A program made the position numbers and the translations under genes. The notes below the pieces were generated by a model. The model was not told where the DNA came from and searched no databases. It saw nothing but the letters and a program-made list of their open reading frames with translations. This document shows positions 29,419 through 38,784 of a DNA stretch of 64,000 nucleotides, piece by piece. This stretch comes from a virus: positions 17,363 to 81,362 of IMG/VR virus record IMGVR_UViG_3300037010_002253; one strand, written 5' to 3'. Within the stretch, counting starts at the first letter, position 1. Each line of letters opens with the position of its first letter.

Positions 29419-31674
29419 TCAGGTGAAGAAGATGTGAGGCTTCGCGTCCGCGTCAGTGAACTCCGTGCGGAGCCGCTTGTCGAGTCGCTGGTACCTCATG
29501 GCGTCCCGCTTCTTCAGGACGTAGTACCGCTGTCCCGGGATGCAGAGGCTCGTGATGTCCCCGGCGACGGTGACCGTCGTCGCCGTGTTCGCCACGATCC
29601 GAAAGAGCTGCTTTTGGTTCTGGTTCGGGTTCAGGTACATGCCGACCCAGCCGTCGACCCCAGGGGGATCCTGGTTCGGGTCGAGCTGGAAGACGTTCAG
29701 CACCACGCCCGCGGTCTCCCCCATCGTCACGGGGATGCCCTTGGTAGTGATGTAGACGCCGACGTCGTTCGGTCCCCAGGCGCCAACGAGGTTCGCCCCG
29801 GGACCGAAATACATGCGGCTGTAGAAGTCGTACCGCGATCCGCGCGCCTGGAAGTCGAGCAACGGGTTGTAGATGGTCGAGTGGTACCCGCTGGACAGCT
29901 TGTACTTGTAGTGGGGGATCCGATGCTCGAAATCCACGCCCACCGTGTAGTCGAAGGCGATGCCGTACTTGATCGCCCCGATCGCGAAGCCACTTCCGAA
30001 GAAGAGTTCCGTTTTGCTATTCCCTGTGATGAGGTACTTCCCGTTCCCCTCGGGGCACAGGTAGTGGCCCTTCCATTGGTTCTCCTCCCACTCCGCAGTG
30101 GTATCGGTGATGGTCGTCTGTCCGCCGAGAGAGGTCACGGCCACACCCGCCTCGGAGTAGTACTCCGCGCGGAGGAAGCTCTTGCCGACGCTTACTGTCG
30201 CGCCGGAGGGGAAGTTGTGGGTCGACGGCGACACGAGGACGACGGTCTTGCCTGCGTAGTCGACGCTCGCCACCTCGGAGATGTGGCCGGCCGCGTTCGT
30301 ACGGATCTCGATCGCGATCCCCTTTTTGATACCGAGCACGCTGTTCAGGGACACATGCGTCCCACCGAACGCGAGGTCCGAGGTCAGCTCCAGGTCCTTC
30401 GGGGAAAGGTAGAGCTTCGCCTCCGTGAGGGTGTTGTCCTCCACGCAGGCGACGTCGCCGACCCAACCGAGCAGCTTCCCGCCCGCCCAATCGCTCGCCG
30501 CGCCGAGGCCGCTCGGGTCGGTCATCTTGGCGAAGGGGGAGGTGATGTCGCTTCCTTCCCCGTAGAGCAGGGCGCTGGTCCCATCGTAGGTCTTGAGGCC
30601 GACCGCGCCGCTGGGGCAGCCATCACCGTTCCCGAGATCGACGCACGCCGAATCCCAGAGGGTCAGCATCTTCACCGCGTCCACGATGCCGGCGCACGAT
30701 CCACGGATCTGGTACTGGGCCACGAGACCAAGAGCCATCCGCCTCGTCGTCAGGAAATCGTACGAGTCTCCTTCCGGTAGCGCGCCGAGGGACCGGACGC
30801 GCGCGGCGGTGACGTGGAGGGGTGCGCGGTCGTCGTCCGTGTTGTTCTCGAGAGCCTTCGTCCACCCGCGCAGGGTGTCGAGCCAGCACCCCATGATGGT
30901 GAACCACCGCTCCAGGAAGCCTGCTCCGCCGCCCTCGGAGACGGGAAGGGCGTCGAGGTGTCGCTCGTCCCGGGTGGCCTGCCGCCAGAAGAACGTGTCC
31001 TTCGAGTTGAGCGACTCGATGGACAGACCCATGACACGGCTGTCCTTCGTGATCTTCACGAGGTCGACGCCAGTGGCGTACGACGGGTTGTTCGTGGCGA
31101 CCACGAGGTAGTAGTAGAACGTGTTCCCTTCGAGGCCCGTGTCGAGGAACGTCTCGATCGAGGGGCCGTTGTAGACCTCGGTGGCCGCGTCCGTGAGGTC
31201 GAAGGGGTACCCCTTCGAGCGTCGGTGGATGGTGATCGCGATGGTCGAGGCAGGGTTCTTCCAGGTGAGGTGGATCTGGTTCCCTTCGCAGCGCGGTCGC
31301 GCCTTGAGGTTCTTCACCACGAACGGTGGGTACCCTACCGACGCCGTGTAGGCGCCCCACCTGTTCGTGAGGGGGATGAACGCAACGGCGCCCCGCAGGT
31401 CGCCCACCACATTCAGTGTGTACTTCTTCCCCGAGGCTTGTGGGGACGTGCGAAGCCGCACGACCGTGTCGCTGATGGGAGCTGCGCCGTAGACCTTCAC
31501 CCCGGGGATCGAGTAGCTCCCGAGGGAGAAGACCGCAGAGGAACGGAGCACCTTCTCGGAGAAAGTAAGGTCCACCGTTTCCGTATCGACCGGCGCGACG
31601 GAAACGAGATCGAAGGTAGGCCCCGACCCGCCGAACCCATCGACGCCGTACTTGAGGAAACCGTAGCCGCTCAC
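29419..31674 (-). CDS. Baseplate wedge protein with fibronectin-like and tail protein I-like regions
   Basis: 751 residues, GTG start. Residues 1-110 and 115-215 read as beta-sandwich domains (the second fibronectin III-like: ARPRCEGNQIHLTWKNP). Residues 225-345 (FLERWFTIMGCWLDTLRGW, then LGLVAQYQIRGSCAGIVDAV) resemble phage tail protein I, which joins wedge to fibre. The rest is beta-rich. Position between baseplate J and the tailspike fits a wedge-tailspike adaptor. Confidence 0.7.
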   Translation of the reverse strand: MSGYGFLKYGVDGFGGSGPTFDLVSVAPVDTETVDLTFSEKVLRSSAVFSLGSYSIPGVKVYGAAPISDTVVRLRTSPQASGKKYTLNVVGDLRGAVAFIPLTNRWGAYTASVGYPPFVVKNLKARPRCEGNQIHLTWKNPASTIAITIHRRSKGYPFDLTDAATEVYNGPSIETFLDTGLEGNTFYYYLVVATNNPSYATGVDLVKITKDSRVMGLSIESLNSKDTFFWRQATRDERHLDALPVSEGGGAGFLERWFTIMGCWLDTLRGWTKALENNTDDDRAPLHVTAARVRSLGALPEGDSYDFLTTRRMALGLVAQYQIRGSCAGIVDAVKMLTLWDSACVDLGNGDGCPSGAVGLKTYDGTSALLYGEGSDITSPFAKMTDPSGLGAASDWAGGKLLGWVGDVACVEDNTLTEAKLYLSPKDLELTSDLAFGGTHVSLNSVLGIKKGIAIEIRTNAAGHISEVASVDYAGKTVVLVSPSTHNFPSGATVSVGKSFLRAEYYSEAGVAVTSLGGQTTITDTTAEWEENQWKGHYLCPEGNGKYLITGNSKTELFFGSGFAIGAIKYGIAFDYTVGVDFEHRIPHYKYKLSSGYHSTIYNPLLDFQARGSRYDFYSRMYFGPGANLVGAWGPNDVGVYITTKGIPVTMGETAGVVLNVFQLDPNQDPPGVDGWVGMYLNPNQNQKQLFRIVANTATTVTVAGDITSLCIPGQRYYVLKKRDAMRYQRLDKRLRTEFTDADAKPHIFFT

Positions 31675-31675
31675 T

Positions 31676-32434
31676 TTACGGCACCGGGATCAGCTCGACG
31701 AGGACGCTGTCGCAGTCCGTCGCCACGCCGGCAGGGGTGAACACGTAGATGCGTGCGTGGGTCGCATCGACCCGGTACCCCATCCCCGCGAGGGCCTGCG
31801 GGGAGGCGACGGGGTTCGGGGTAACCCGCACGGCGAAATCCTCGGGGAGGAGTCCCAAGGCCCAGGAGATGACCCCCTCCCCCGCGCCGCCGGCCGTGTA
31901 GGTGAAGTCCACGCCCGTCGGGAGGATGGTGCGGCTACCACTCCGCGCCGCGCGGACCTGCTTGGGGATGTTCACCTGGTCCACGCGCAGGGACACGTAG
32001 CTGGCGCTCGCCTGGACGTACCGGGCGATGGCGTCCTCTAGGTACTTCCATCCGCGGTCCTGGCCGAGGAAGTTGCACTGGTCCGCCGTCGCCGCAAAGG
32101 GAGGCGTAGCCAGTCCCCTCTCGTCCCCGGACGCGAAAACGCGCACGTCGGCGGCCTGGACCCCCGCCGCGTCCGTCGTGGTGAGCATGACCGTGTAGCA
32201 GCCGACCACGTCTTCCGTGAACGTGGACGACGCCGTGGTCCCGAAGACGCCGGGGGTCTGCGCACTCCCCTCCGGGACCGCGAGGAGCTTGTACTCCCAC
32301 GCGACGACGCCCGCGTCGTTGACGTTCTGGCAGACGACGACGCCCGCGTTGGTTCCGCGCTTCCCAAGAAGCGCCTGACCGTTCCCGCCGATGAAGGCAC
32401 CCTGGGAGAACTTGAGCGAAGCCGAGATGGTCAC
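31676..32434 (-). CDS. Baseplate-associated beta-sandwich (PKD-like) protein
   Basis: 252 residues. ASSTFTEDVVGCYTVMLTTTDAAG is close to the PKD-type pattern in which a strand pair carries the aromatic YTV core, suggesting an Ig-like domain near residues 30-105. The C-terminal half is a second beta-rich domain (FAVRVTPNPVASPQALAG). Function unknown; a structural spacer or fibre-collar protein is likely from position. Confidence 0.65.
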   Translation of the reverse strand: MTISASLKFSQGAFIGGNGQALLGKRGTNAGVVVCQNVNDAGVVAWEYKLLAVPEGSAQTPGVFGTTASSTFTEDVVGCYTVMLTTTDAAGVQAADVRVFASGDERGLATPPFAATADQCNFLGQDRGWKYLEDAIARYVQASASYVSLRVDQVNIPKQVRAARSGSRTILPTGVDFTYTAGGAGEGVISWALGLLPEDFAVRVTPNPVASPQALAGMGYRVDATHARIYVFTPAGVATDCDSVLVELIPVP

Positions 32435-34632
32435 TTCACACCTCCGACGGCGTTGACCGTGATGTCGTCCTTCGTGAACAGCATGAAGTCCTCCTTGCGG
32501 AGCGCGAGGTCGCCCGCGGTCGCGTACGTGTCCACGTAGGACTCGTCACCGATAGCCCAAGGGACCGTTCCGTCTGGCAGCGCGAACTCGACCATCCCGT
32601 CCTCCGACCGCCAGAGGTAGTGCAGCTTCGCGCCCGCGGAAAGCGTGACGGGGTCCGCGAGGGTGAGGGTGCCTGCGCCGACGTGAACGACCACGCTTCG
32701 CAGGATCTCCACCCCGCCCTGCATGACGAGTACGGGGTCGCCCGCAGCCCAGCTTGTCGAGGAGACCACGGGAACCGTGGCCGCGGATGCGACCGCGGAC
32801 GCGACGCTCGCCATGAGCACCTTCCCGACTCGCGGCTCGAGACGCTCGATGACGTACGGGTCGTCGGGAGCGCCGATGGTGAGGAGGCCATGGACGCTCG
32901 TCGCAACCGACTGCTGCGACCACGCCACCACGGGGAAGGAGTTGGGGACGTCGAGCGGGCGCACGCGCAGGGTCCAGTTCCCGTTGGAGAACTGCTCGGC
33001 GGAGAAGTTCGCCCGCTCGTCCACGAGCGACGTGTCGGTCAGGTACGAGGCCACGCCAATGTGGCGTTTCCGCACCTCGAACCGCCGACACACGACCGGC
33101 GCGAGAGACGCGACGACGCGGATGTTCCACTCCTGCCGCTGTACGGTGTTCGGGTTGACTTTGAGGCCCAGCGTCGTGCCGTCGCCCGTCGTCGGGGTCG
33201 CCAGGTACCTCGAGTGGTGCGGCTCGATGGTGAACGTCTTCACGAAGACCCGCTTGAGACCCTCGATTTGGGCCGGGCTCAAGGACTTGTAGAGGTCCTG
33301 AAGGTCGGCCTGCTCCGCGAAATCCATCACGTCGAATCCGTACTTGCTCAGGACGACGTCGGAGACCGCCGCCGCTCCGAGGGCCGCGACGTAGTTGTCC
33401 TCAATGAAAGCGTCGACCGACACTTTCAGGGTGACGTAGTTCGCGGCGATGGGGATGACCCGCTTGTTCGCGGACTTCTTGCTGCGCAACGCGATGATGA
33501 TCGCGTTGTAGAGGGAGGCCGTCATCGGTCCCCCGCCACCAGGCACGGTCACGACGTAGACCGGGACGGTCCCTGCGCTGCTCCGCCCAGGGACGCCCTT
33601 CGCGCGGTAGACCGCCGCGACGTTCGCTTGGGCAAGCGCGCCGTAGTCCTCCAGGGTCAGACCGCGATCGTTGGCCTTGATCGCAAGGGGGAGGGACTGC
33701 TTCGCGCTGTCGAGGCTCTGCTCCGGTCCCGCGCCCGTGGTGGGGTCGGGGTTCACGCAGAACGCGCCACGCAATGCAGATGGGGTCTTGGACCCGTCCG
33801 TCGTCCCGAGGATGGCGTTGACCGCTCCCGCGGGGAGGATGGCGTCCACCCCAGTCCCCGTCTTGTAGGAGCCGAGGACCTGTTGGTTCGAGGGAGGCAG
33901 CTTCCCGAAGATCCCATCGCCGAACTTGAGGGAGACGGTGCCGTCCTCCGCCACGTTCTTCACGTAGACGGCGTCGTTGGGACCGAACGGAAGGAAGCTT
34001 TGGACTTCGACGTACAGCTCCGCCGCGATCGTGGCCACGAGGGTCCCGTCCAAGACCGGCCTCTTCGCCAGGGTCACCACTTGGCCGAGCGCGCCGCTCG
34101 TGACCCCAAGGACCTCCTGGTAGACCTCGGTGCCGCTCTCGACGTCCACGTCCACGTACGTGCCGTAGGTCCCGTCGATGGAGAGCCCTGCGGAGTCGAT
34201 GAGGGTGTCCACCTTCGGCTGGAAGGTGACGCTCCCATCGCTCACGCCGAACTGCTGGTGTCGCGAGAGGGTGAACGAGTACGCCCCGTCCGAGTGCAGG
34301 GGGAGGTTGTAGATCCGAAGCTTCGTCGTTCCCTGGGTCGCCGACTTGAGGCGGAACGTGTACGCCTTCGCGAGATTGATGAAGTTCTGCCTCCTTCTCG
34401 TGAGGACGGGGATGGTTTCCAGGAAGCGCGCGTTCTGGGAATAGAAGACCATCTCCCCAGCGATCGCCATCAGCTCGAGGAACCGCGTACCAGGGTTGGC
34501 CGGGCCGAAGTCGGTCCACTGTTCGCTAGCGTACGAGGTCCTCTTGGCGTACGCCTCCAGGTCCGCGCGAAGTGAAGCAAAGTCCTCCGACGTGAAGTCG
34601 ACGACCGGGGTGTCGGGTCCGCCAGCGCTCAT
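32431..34632 (-). CDS. Baseplate J-like wedge protein
   Basis: 733 residues. The N-terminal half contains DFTSEDFASLRADLEAYAK, FLELMAIAGEMVFYSQNARF and the later LTLEDYGALAQANVAAVYRAK, motifs of the gpJ/gp6/gp47 baseplate family. The C-terminal 250 residues are beta-rich and extra. It forms the baseplate wedge with the gp25-like protein coded just before it. Confidence 0.88.
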   Translation of the reverse strand: MSAGGPDTPVVDFTSEDFASLRADLEAYAKRTSYASEQWTDFGPANPGTRFLELMAIAGEMVFYSQNARFLETIPVLTRRRQNFINLAKAYTFRLKSATQGTTKLRIYNLPLHSDGAYSFTLSRHQQFGVSDGSVTFQPKVDTLIDSAGLSIDGTYGTYVDVDVESGTEVYQEVLGVTSGALGQVVTLAKRPVLDGTLVATIAAELYVEVQSFLPFGPNDAVYVKNVAEDGTVSLKFGDGIFGKLPPSNQQVLGSYKTGTGVDAILPAGAVNAILGTTDGSKTPSALRGAFCVNPDPTTGAGPEQSLDSAKQSLPLAIKANDRGLTLEDYGALAQANVAAVYRAKGVPGRSSAGTVPVYVVTVPGGGGPMTASLYNAIIIALRSKKSANKRVIPIAANYVTLKVSVDAFIEDNYVAALGAAAVSDVVLSKYGFDVMDFAEQADLQDLYKSLSPAQIEGLKRVFVKTFTIEPHHSRYLATPTTGDGTTLGLKVNPNTVQRQEWNIRVVASLAPVVCRRFEVRKRHIGVASYLTDTSLVDERANFSAEQFSNGNWTLRVRPLDVPNSFPVVAWSQQSVATSVHGLLTIGAPDDPYVIERLEPRVGKVLMASVASAVASAATVPVVSSTSWAAGDPVLVMQGGVEILRSVVVHVGAGTLTLADPVTLSAGAKLHYLWRSEDGMVEFALPDGTVPWAIGDESYVDTYATAGDLALRKEDFMLFTKDDITVNAVGGVK

Positions 34633-35057
34633 CAGGTCCTCCGAACAGTGAAAGGCTGCGTGTAGGTGTCCGCGAGCCCGGTCGAACGGTAGCGGAAGGG
34701 GATCCTCACGACCACCTTGAGCCCGGCCTCAGTCTCCACGCTGGAGACGCTGATGTGCGGGGACACGACGATCCTCGGTTCCCACAGGTCGAGAGCGCGC
34801 TTCGCTTCGTACGGGATCATGTCCCGGGCCGTCTCCTCGCTCTGGAAGAGACCGTCTGACAGCATCGTCCCGAAGGGAATCCCGTTCCTTACCAGCTCCG
34901 GTCGTTCCCCGATCCGCGTCATCAGGATGCACCGGATGCTACGCTTCACGAGGTCCTCCTCGCTCGTCAGGACCGGGCCCCTCCCACTCACGTTCGCCTG
35001 GATCGGGTAGGCGTACCCGATCCCGTACATCGAAACGGGCTGCTTGTTGGTGATCAT
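34632..35057 (-). CDS. GpW/gp25-like baseplate wedge protein
   Basis: 141 residues. The family core LVKRSIRCILMTRIGERPEL, then GIPFGTMLSDGLF and a C-terminal strand VVVRIPFRYRS, fits the gp25/GPW lysozyme-like wedge fold. It sits between baseplate J and the spike and hub genes, the usual position in myoviruses. Confidence 0.88.
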   Translation of the reverse strand: MITNKQPVSMYGIGYAYPIQANVSGRGPVLTSEEDLVKRSIRCILMTRIGERPELVRNGIPFGTMLSDGLFQSEETARDMIPYEAKRALDLWEPRIVVSPHISVSSVETEAGLKVVVRIPFRYRSTGLADTYTQPFTVRRT

Positions 35058-35917
35058 GTCACGTCTCCCATGCAGGGCCCCGTCTTGAGTAGGTCGGTGA
35101 TGACGCCGACGACGGCGTCGATGGTGTCCTTCACGTCCTGGATCGGCTTGAGCATGTGACCGGGGTCCATGTCCGGTGCCGACAGGGTGGCGTGCAGGTT
35201 CGAGAAATCCCCGATCACGCCCGACAGATCAGGCATCCCAGGGAACGCGCTGACGATCTCGAGGATGGCGCCAAGGAGATCGAAGATGTTCTGTACGCTT
35301 CCCAGCTTGTCGAGGAGATGGTCCATCAGCGACACCCTGTAGTTGTCGAGGCACTTCCCTACCTCCTGGACCGACGGATTAGAGTCGCTGAGCTTGATGG
35401 AGACCTGGAGGCTCAGCGACAGGAGGTGGGTGACGAGACTCAGGATGCAGCCGAGGAGAACCGACAGGATTCGCAGCACGTCGAGGACGGGGAGGATGAA
35501 CTTGCAGAGCCCCAACGCGGGGATGAACAAGTCAAGGAGACACTTGCACTTGACCGGAACCATCGCGATGTCTTTTAGGAGCTTGACGACATCGGGGACC
35601 GGGAGGCTCTGCATCACGTCCTTGAGGTCCATCACGACCTTGAGAACCTGGGCCAGACACCCAAGGGCGCAGAGGGGGATCCCCAACGCCTCCAAGGACG
35701 GCTGCAACGCCAGGAGCAGCTTCGCCGCGACGTCGCACCCATCGCACCCGACCTTGAAGCTGAACTCAGGGACCGCCGAGATCCCTCCCCCACCGAGGGG
35801 CAGCCGGAACTTGAGGGGAGGGAGATCCGCGAAAACGGGAGGGCACGGGTTGACGCAGACCAACCTCGCGATGGGCTCTGTGGTGTGAGCGAAGGGGTCG
35901 ATCTTGTTCTGCGCCAC
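35054..35917 (-). CDS. Cysteine-rich hydrophobic baseplate-region protein
   Basis: 287 residues, GTG start. The protein has repeated closely spaced cysteines (VCVNPCPP, VGCDGCDV, LCALGCLAQ, KCKC) and long Leu/Val-rich helices (FILPVLDVLRILSVLLGC) without obvious charged flanks of classical membrane spans. The position between spike and gp25 genes suggests a baseplate hub or plug. No family is recognised; disulfide or metal cross-linking is possible. Confidence 0.6.
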   Translation of the reverse strand: MAQNKIDPFAHTTEPIARLVCVNPCPPVFADLPPLKFRLPLGGGGISAVPEFSFKVGCDGCDVAAKLLLALQPSLEALGIPLCALGCLAQVLKVVMDLKDVMQSLPVPDVVKLLKDIAMVPVKCKCLLDLFIPALGLCKFILPVLDVLRILSVLLGCILSLVTHLLSLSLQVSIKLSDSNPSVQEVGKCLDNYRVSLMDHLLDKLGSVQNIFDLLGAILEIVSAFPGMPDLSGVIGDFSNLHATLSAPDMDPGHMLKPIQDVKDTIDAVVGVITDLLKTGPCMGDVT

Positions 35918-35923
35918 GCTGTC

Positions 35924-36544
35924 CTACCCGTTGATGATGTTGAGGCTCGCGTCGATGGTCCGACCGTTCGCCCGCACGAACGGGCCGACCAGTTGTACCC
36001 CCGAGGGGCCGATCACGATAGCTCCGCCTTCCCTAGACCCGATGATGATATCACGCCCTTTCTTTACCCAGATGGCCGTTTCCTTGACGCCTGGCCGCCC
36101 CTTGGGCGGGTTGATCGCGTCCACCGACGCGCCAGGTACGTTCCCCGCGCCCGCGACCAGGCTGCCCCCAGGGGACGCCGCCTGGAGGTCCTGCGGAGAG
36201 AGTCGGTCGTGACGTCCGTCCTTCCTGGGGGCGACGGTGAAGCAGCCGGTCCAGATCGGATGGTCGACGTGGCCTGCCTCGAACTCGACCCACACCCCGA
36301 TCTCCTCCCCCGCCTCCTTGGCCGTGGGAGGCACGCCGAAATCCATCGAGTTGATTCCGCCCATCCAAGGGAAGTTGGGCTCCGCCCACCCGAGCCAGCC
36401 GTCCTCGTGGTCGCTGTCGATCCCCATCACCTGCGGGCAGTACAGGCGAAGCCGCCCCCGTCCCTCGTCGTCGTTGTTGTCGCGAACGAAGCCCTTGTAT
36501 TTCCCGTAGTACGTGGCCTGGTGGTCATTCTCTTCGTAAAGCAT
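35924..36544 (-). CDS. Baseplate spike protein (gpV/gp5-like)
   Basis: 206 residues. An N-terminal OB-fold carries YKGFVRDNNDDEGRGRLRLYCP with WLGWAEP following, the signature of gp5/gpV central spikes. The C-terminal region has strand-turn repeats (IIIGSREGGAIVIGPSGVQLVGP) of a needle-like triple beta-helix. It pierces the outer membrane during injection. It follows the hub gene, as is standard. Confidence 0.85.
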   Translation of the reverse strand: MLYEENDHQATYYGKYKGFVRDNNDDEGRGRLRLYCPQVMGIDSDHEDGWLGWAEPNFPWMGGINSMDFGVPPTAKEAGEEIGVWVEFEAGHVDHPIWTGCFTVAPRKDGRHDRLSPQDLQAASPGGSLVAGAGNVPGASVDAINPPKGRPGVKETAIWVKKGRDIIIGSREGGAIVIGPSGVQLVGPFVRANGRTIDASLNIING

Positions 36545-36550
36545 AGTCCC

Positions 36551-37876
36551 TCACTTGATCTGGAACTTCGCAGGGAACGGCATAAACCCGCCGCCCGGTT
36601 CGATCGGAGGCTGCTTCGGAACGAAGACGGGTGACTCGCCGGGCTTGGCGAGGTCGAGGAAGTGCGTGCCCGCGTGCGGGTCATTTCCATCGCCGTTCTT
36701 GGGCTTGTCGTTCGTCTTGGCTTTGGTCTTCCCCTTGTCGAGGGCGTTCCTGGTGAGCTTCGCTGTCACGACGTACCCGGTCGTGTCGATGGCGTGCTTG
36801 GAGGACTTCACGCGCCACTCACCGGAGTACGTCTTCGACACGTTCTCGAGCTTGATGATGGCCCTCGCCTTCACCTTCGGGCTCCCGATGACCTTGATGC
36901 TCGCCTCCACGCAGCTCATGTCGATCTTCTGGGTGACCGCGTCGGCGTGCTTCTGGATGATCGTAGTGTCCTTCTCCGGGGTCGGAGAAGTGAGCGCGCC
37001 TCCTTCGATGTAGAAGCCAAACTTCCCGAACGGGTTGTAGTGCTTGTCCGCAAAGAGGTCGTTCTTGGGGGCGACCCCAACCTGGCCATGCAGCACGTCC
37101 ATGTTGGTAAAGAAGCGGCCCATCTTCCGCTCGGACTCCTTGTCGCCCTTCGCGTCCTTGCCCTTACCGTCCTTCGTGTCCGCGCCCGCCTTCTTGTTAT
37201 TGTTGGGCTTCCCCATGCTCACCTCGGGGGTGAACTCGATGAGAGTGCCGAGAGGGTCGTTGAAGTACGAGAACGTCAGGCTGGGCGCCGCGTCGAGACG
37301 CTTCTTGTGGAAGTGAAGCCGGTTCCCTTCGATGAAGCAGTCCCAGTTGAGGGGGGTGGCGAGCGAATAGAGGTACTGGATGTCGGAGACGCTCGCCGGC
37401 TGAACTCTCGCGGAGGACTCGCGGGCGTCGTTCGACTCCTCGATGTCCGCCTCTAGCGAGTACCTCTCCGCGATCTTCCTTGCGATGTCGCTCGAAGACA
37501 CCTTCCCCCAATGCAGCGCGTGCGCCTCGCGGTTCATCGAGTACTGGATGTCCCAGGCCACCATCTCGATCGTAGGGACCTGGCCAGGCGCGGGGTACCT
37601 CGGCTTCGCCTTCGCGATGACAACGCCGTACACCGGGGACAGGTCGTTGGCGTACCCCCACCGCACCCGGAACGTCACCCCCTGGATGAAGCGGGGGTCG
37701 TCCGTGTACTTCCCGCCCATGTTGTTGATGGTGAGCTTGATCTCGTTCGGCTTCTTCTCGTCGTCGTCGTACTCGAACTTGACGATGTCCTCGGCGATGT
37801 CTTCCGCCAGCTTCCCATCCGCCTCGACGAAGAACCGGGGGGCGTAGGTGTCGAGGTAGCTCGCGACGGTAGACAT
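36551..37876 (-). CDS. Baseplate hub protein (late control gpD-like)
   Basis: 441 residues. The pattern YAPRFFVEADGKLAEDI early on, LRHV-type ring strands, IARKIAERYSLEADIEES, and the later IQYLYSLATPLNWDCFIEGN follow the gpD/gp27 hub family. A Lys/Gly/Asp-rich insertion (KDGKGKDAKGDKESERK, about residues 225-245) is an unusual disordered loop. It forms the ring on which tube and spike dock. Confidence 0.85.
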   Translation of the reverse strand: MSTVASYLDTYAPRFFVEADGKLAEDIAEDIVKFEYDDDEKKPNEIKLTINNMGGKYTDDPRFIQGVTFRVRWGYANDLSPVYGVVIAKAKPRYPAPGQVPTIEMVAWDIQYSMNREAHALHWGKVSSSDIARKIAERYSLEADIEESNDARESSARVQPASVSDIQYLYSLATPLNWDCFIEGNRLHFHKKRLDAAPSLTFSYFNDPLGTLIEFTPEVSMGKPNNNKKAGADTKDGKGKDAKGDKESERKMGRFFTNMDVLHGQVGVAPKNDLFADKHYNPFGKFGFYIEGGALTSPTPEKDTTIIQKHADAVTQKIDMSCVEASIKVIGSPKVKARAIIKLENVSKTYSGEWRVKSSKHAIDTTGYVVTAKLTRNALDKGKTKAKTNDKPKNGDGNDPHAGTHFLDLAKPGESPVFVPKQPPIEPGGGFMPFPAKFQIK

Positions 37877-37879
37877 GTC

Positions 37880-38212
37880 TCAGTAGTCCCCGGGCAGGAT
37901 GTCGAAGAAGAACCGCGACTGGTTCGGGCAGCGGAGGGTGGTGTCCAGCTCGAGCTCCTCGAAGGGGTCCACCACGTCCGACAGATCCGCGATGACCCAC
38001 CAGTAGCTCGCGCTCGTGAGGTACCGCAGTCCCAGCCGCCCCCACGTCTCGCCCCGCGAAGTGGTCCGGATGAAAACGTCGTTGCTTGCTGTCTCCGTGA
38101 CCCGTGGACGCAGGTCGATGAACGGCGGCTGGGTCGCCCTACCGCGCGAGTCGATGGGAGCGATGACGTCGGTGAGACGGTACATGCTGTAGACGCCGAG
38201 GCTCATGTTCAC
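37880..38212 (-). CDS. Tail protein X / LysM-like baseplate protein
   Basis: 110 residues. RTTSRGETWGRLGLRYLTSASYWWVIADLS resembles the LysM-type motif of gpX (baseplate/tail tip). The start is a GTG overlapping the upstream stop, or the ATG at 38206. It lies between the tube-like adaptor and the hub, the conserved place for gpX-type proteins. Confidence 0.75.
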   Translation of the reverse strand: MNMSLGVYSMYRLTDVIAPIDSRGRATQPPFIDLRPRVTETASNDVFIRTTSRGETWGRLGLRYLTSASYWWVIADLSDVVDPFEELELDTTLRCPNQSRFFFDILPGDY

Positions 38213-38781
38213 CCCACGATGGCGGGCCCGAGGGCGGCCGGGGTCAGGAAGTCCGCGGGACCATCATCCACGAGGCCACCATCCTCGTCGGGGAAGATGT
38301 CGCGAGCCGTCTTCGATTTGTCAACGATCTCGGTCAGGTGCATCGAAATCTTCGCGATCTGGGGTTCGAGCTTGGGGGTCCACTGGATGACCTTGACGCC
38401 GGCCGTCCTGACGAGACATGGGACGCGCTGATACAGCTCACCGAAAGTGAACAGGACGAGATAGGGGAACACGGCCTGCATCCCCGCCTTGTGGTACTCG
38501 CCGGGGTACTCGAGGCTCTGGTAGAAATGGATCTCATTTGCGATGGAGAGGGTGCTGTGCCCTCTCGCCACCTTCCCGCGGTCCCCGTCCAAGTGCAGCT
38601 CGAACTTGATGTTCCGCTCCGACCCCGCGCCGAACTGCGCGACGGGGTGGGAGATGCCAGGTACCTCGTTCGACCCAGCCTTGATGCCCTTCGTGTCGTT
38701 GATCTCGTTCGGGTTGAACATGAAGGCACGAGTGATTCCACGCCCGACGATGGTCAGCCTGCCCCTGGTAATAGACGCCAT
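38209..38781 (-). CDS. Contractile-injection tube-like adaptor protein
   Basis: 190 residues. FMFNPNEINDTKGIKAGSNE and FELHLDGDRG match the N-terminal domain of contractile-injection-system tube adaptors (gp53/54 type) that link tube and baseplate. The rest is alpha/beta. Gene order between tape measure and gpX supports the role. Confidence 0.75.
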   Translation of the reverse strand: MASITRGRLTIVGRGITRAFMFNPNEINDTKGIKAGSNEVPGISHPVAQFGAGSERNIKFELHLDGDRGKVARGHSTLSIANEIHFYQSLEYPGEYHKAGMQAVFPYLVLFTFGELYQRVPCLVRTAGVKVIQWTPKLEPQIAKISMHLTEIVDKSKTARDIFPDEDGGLVDDGPADFLTPAALGPAIVG

Positions 38782-38784
38782 GAC

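Noticed and set aside
28252-30780. 842-aa plus-strand open frame across the tailspike and wedge genes
   Set aside because: High GC leaves long stop-free frames opposite real genes; the sequence is Arg/Val/Asp-biased without domains, and the minus-strand frames have clear family motifs.
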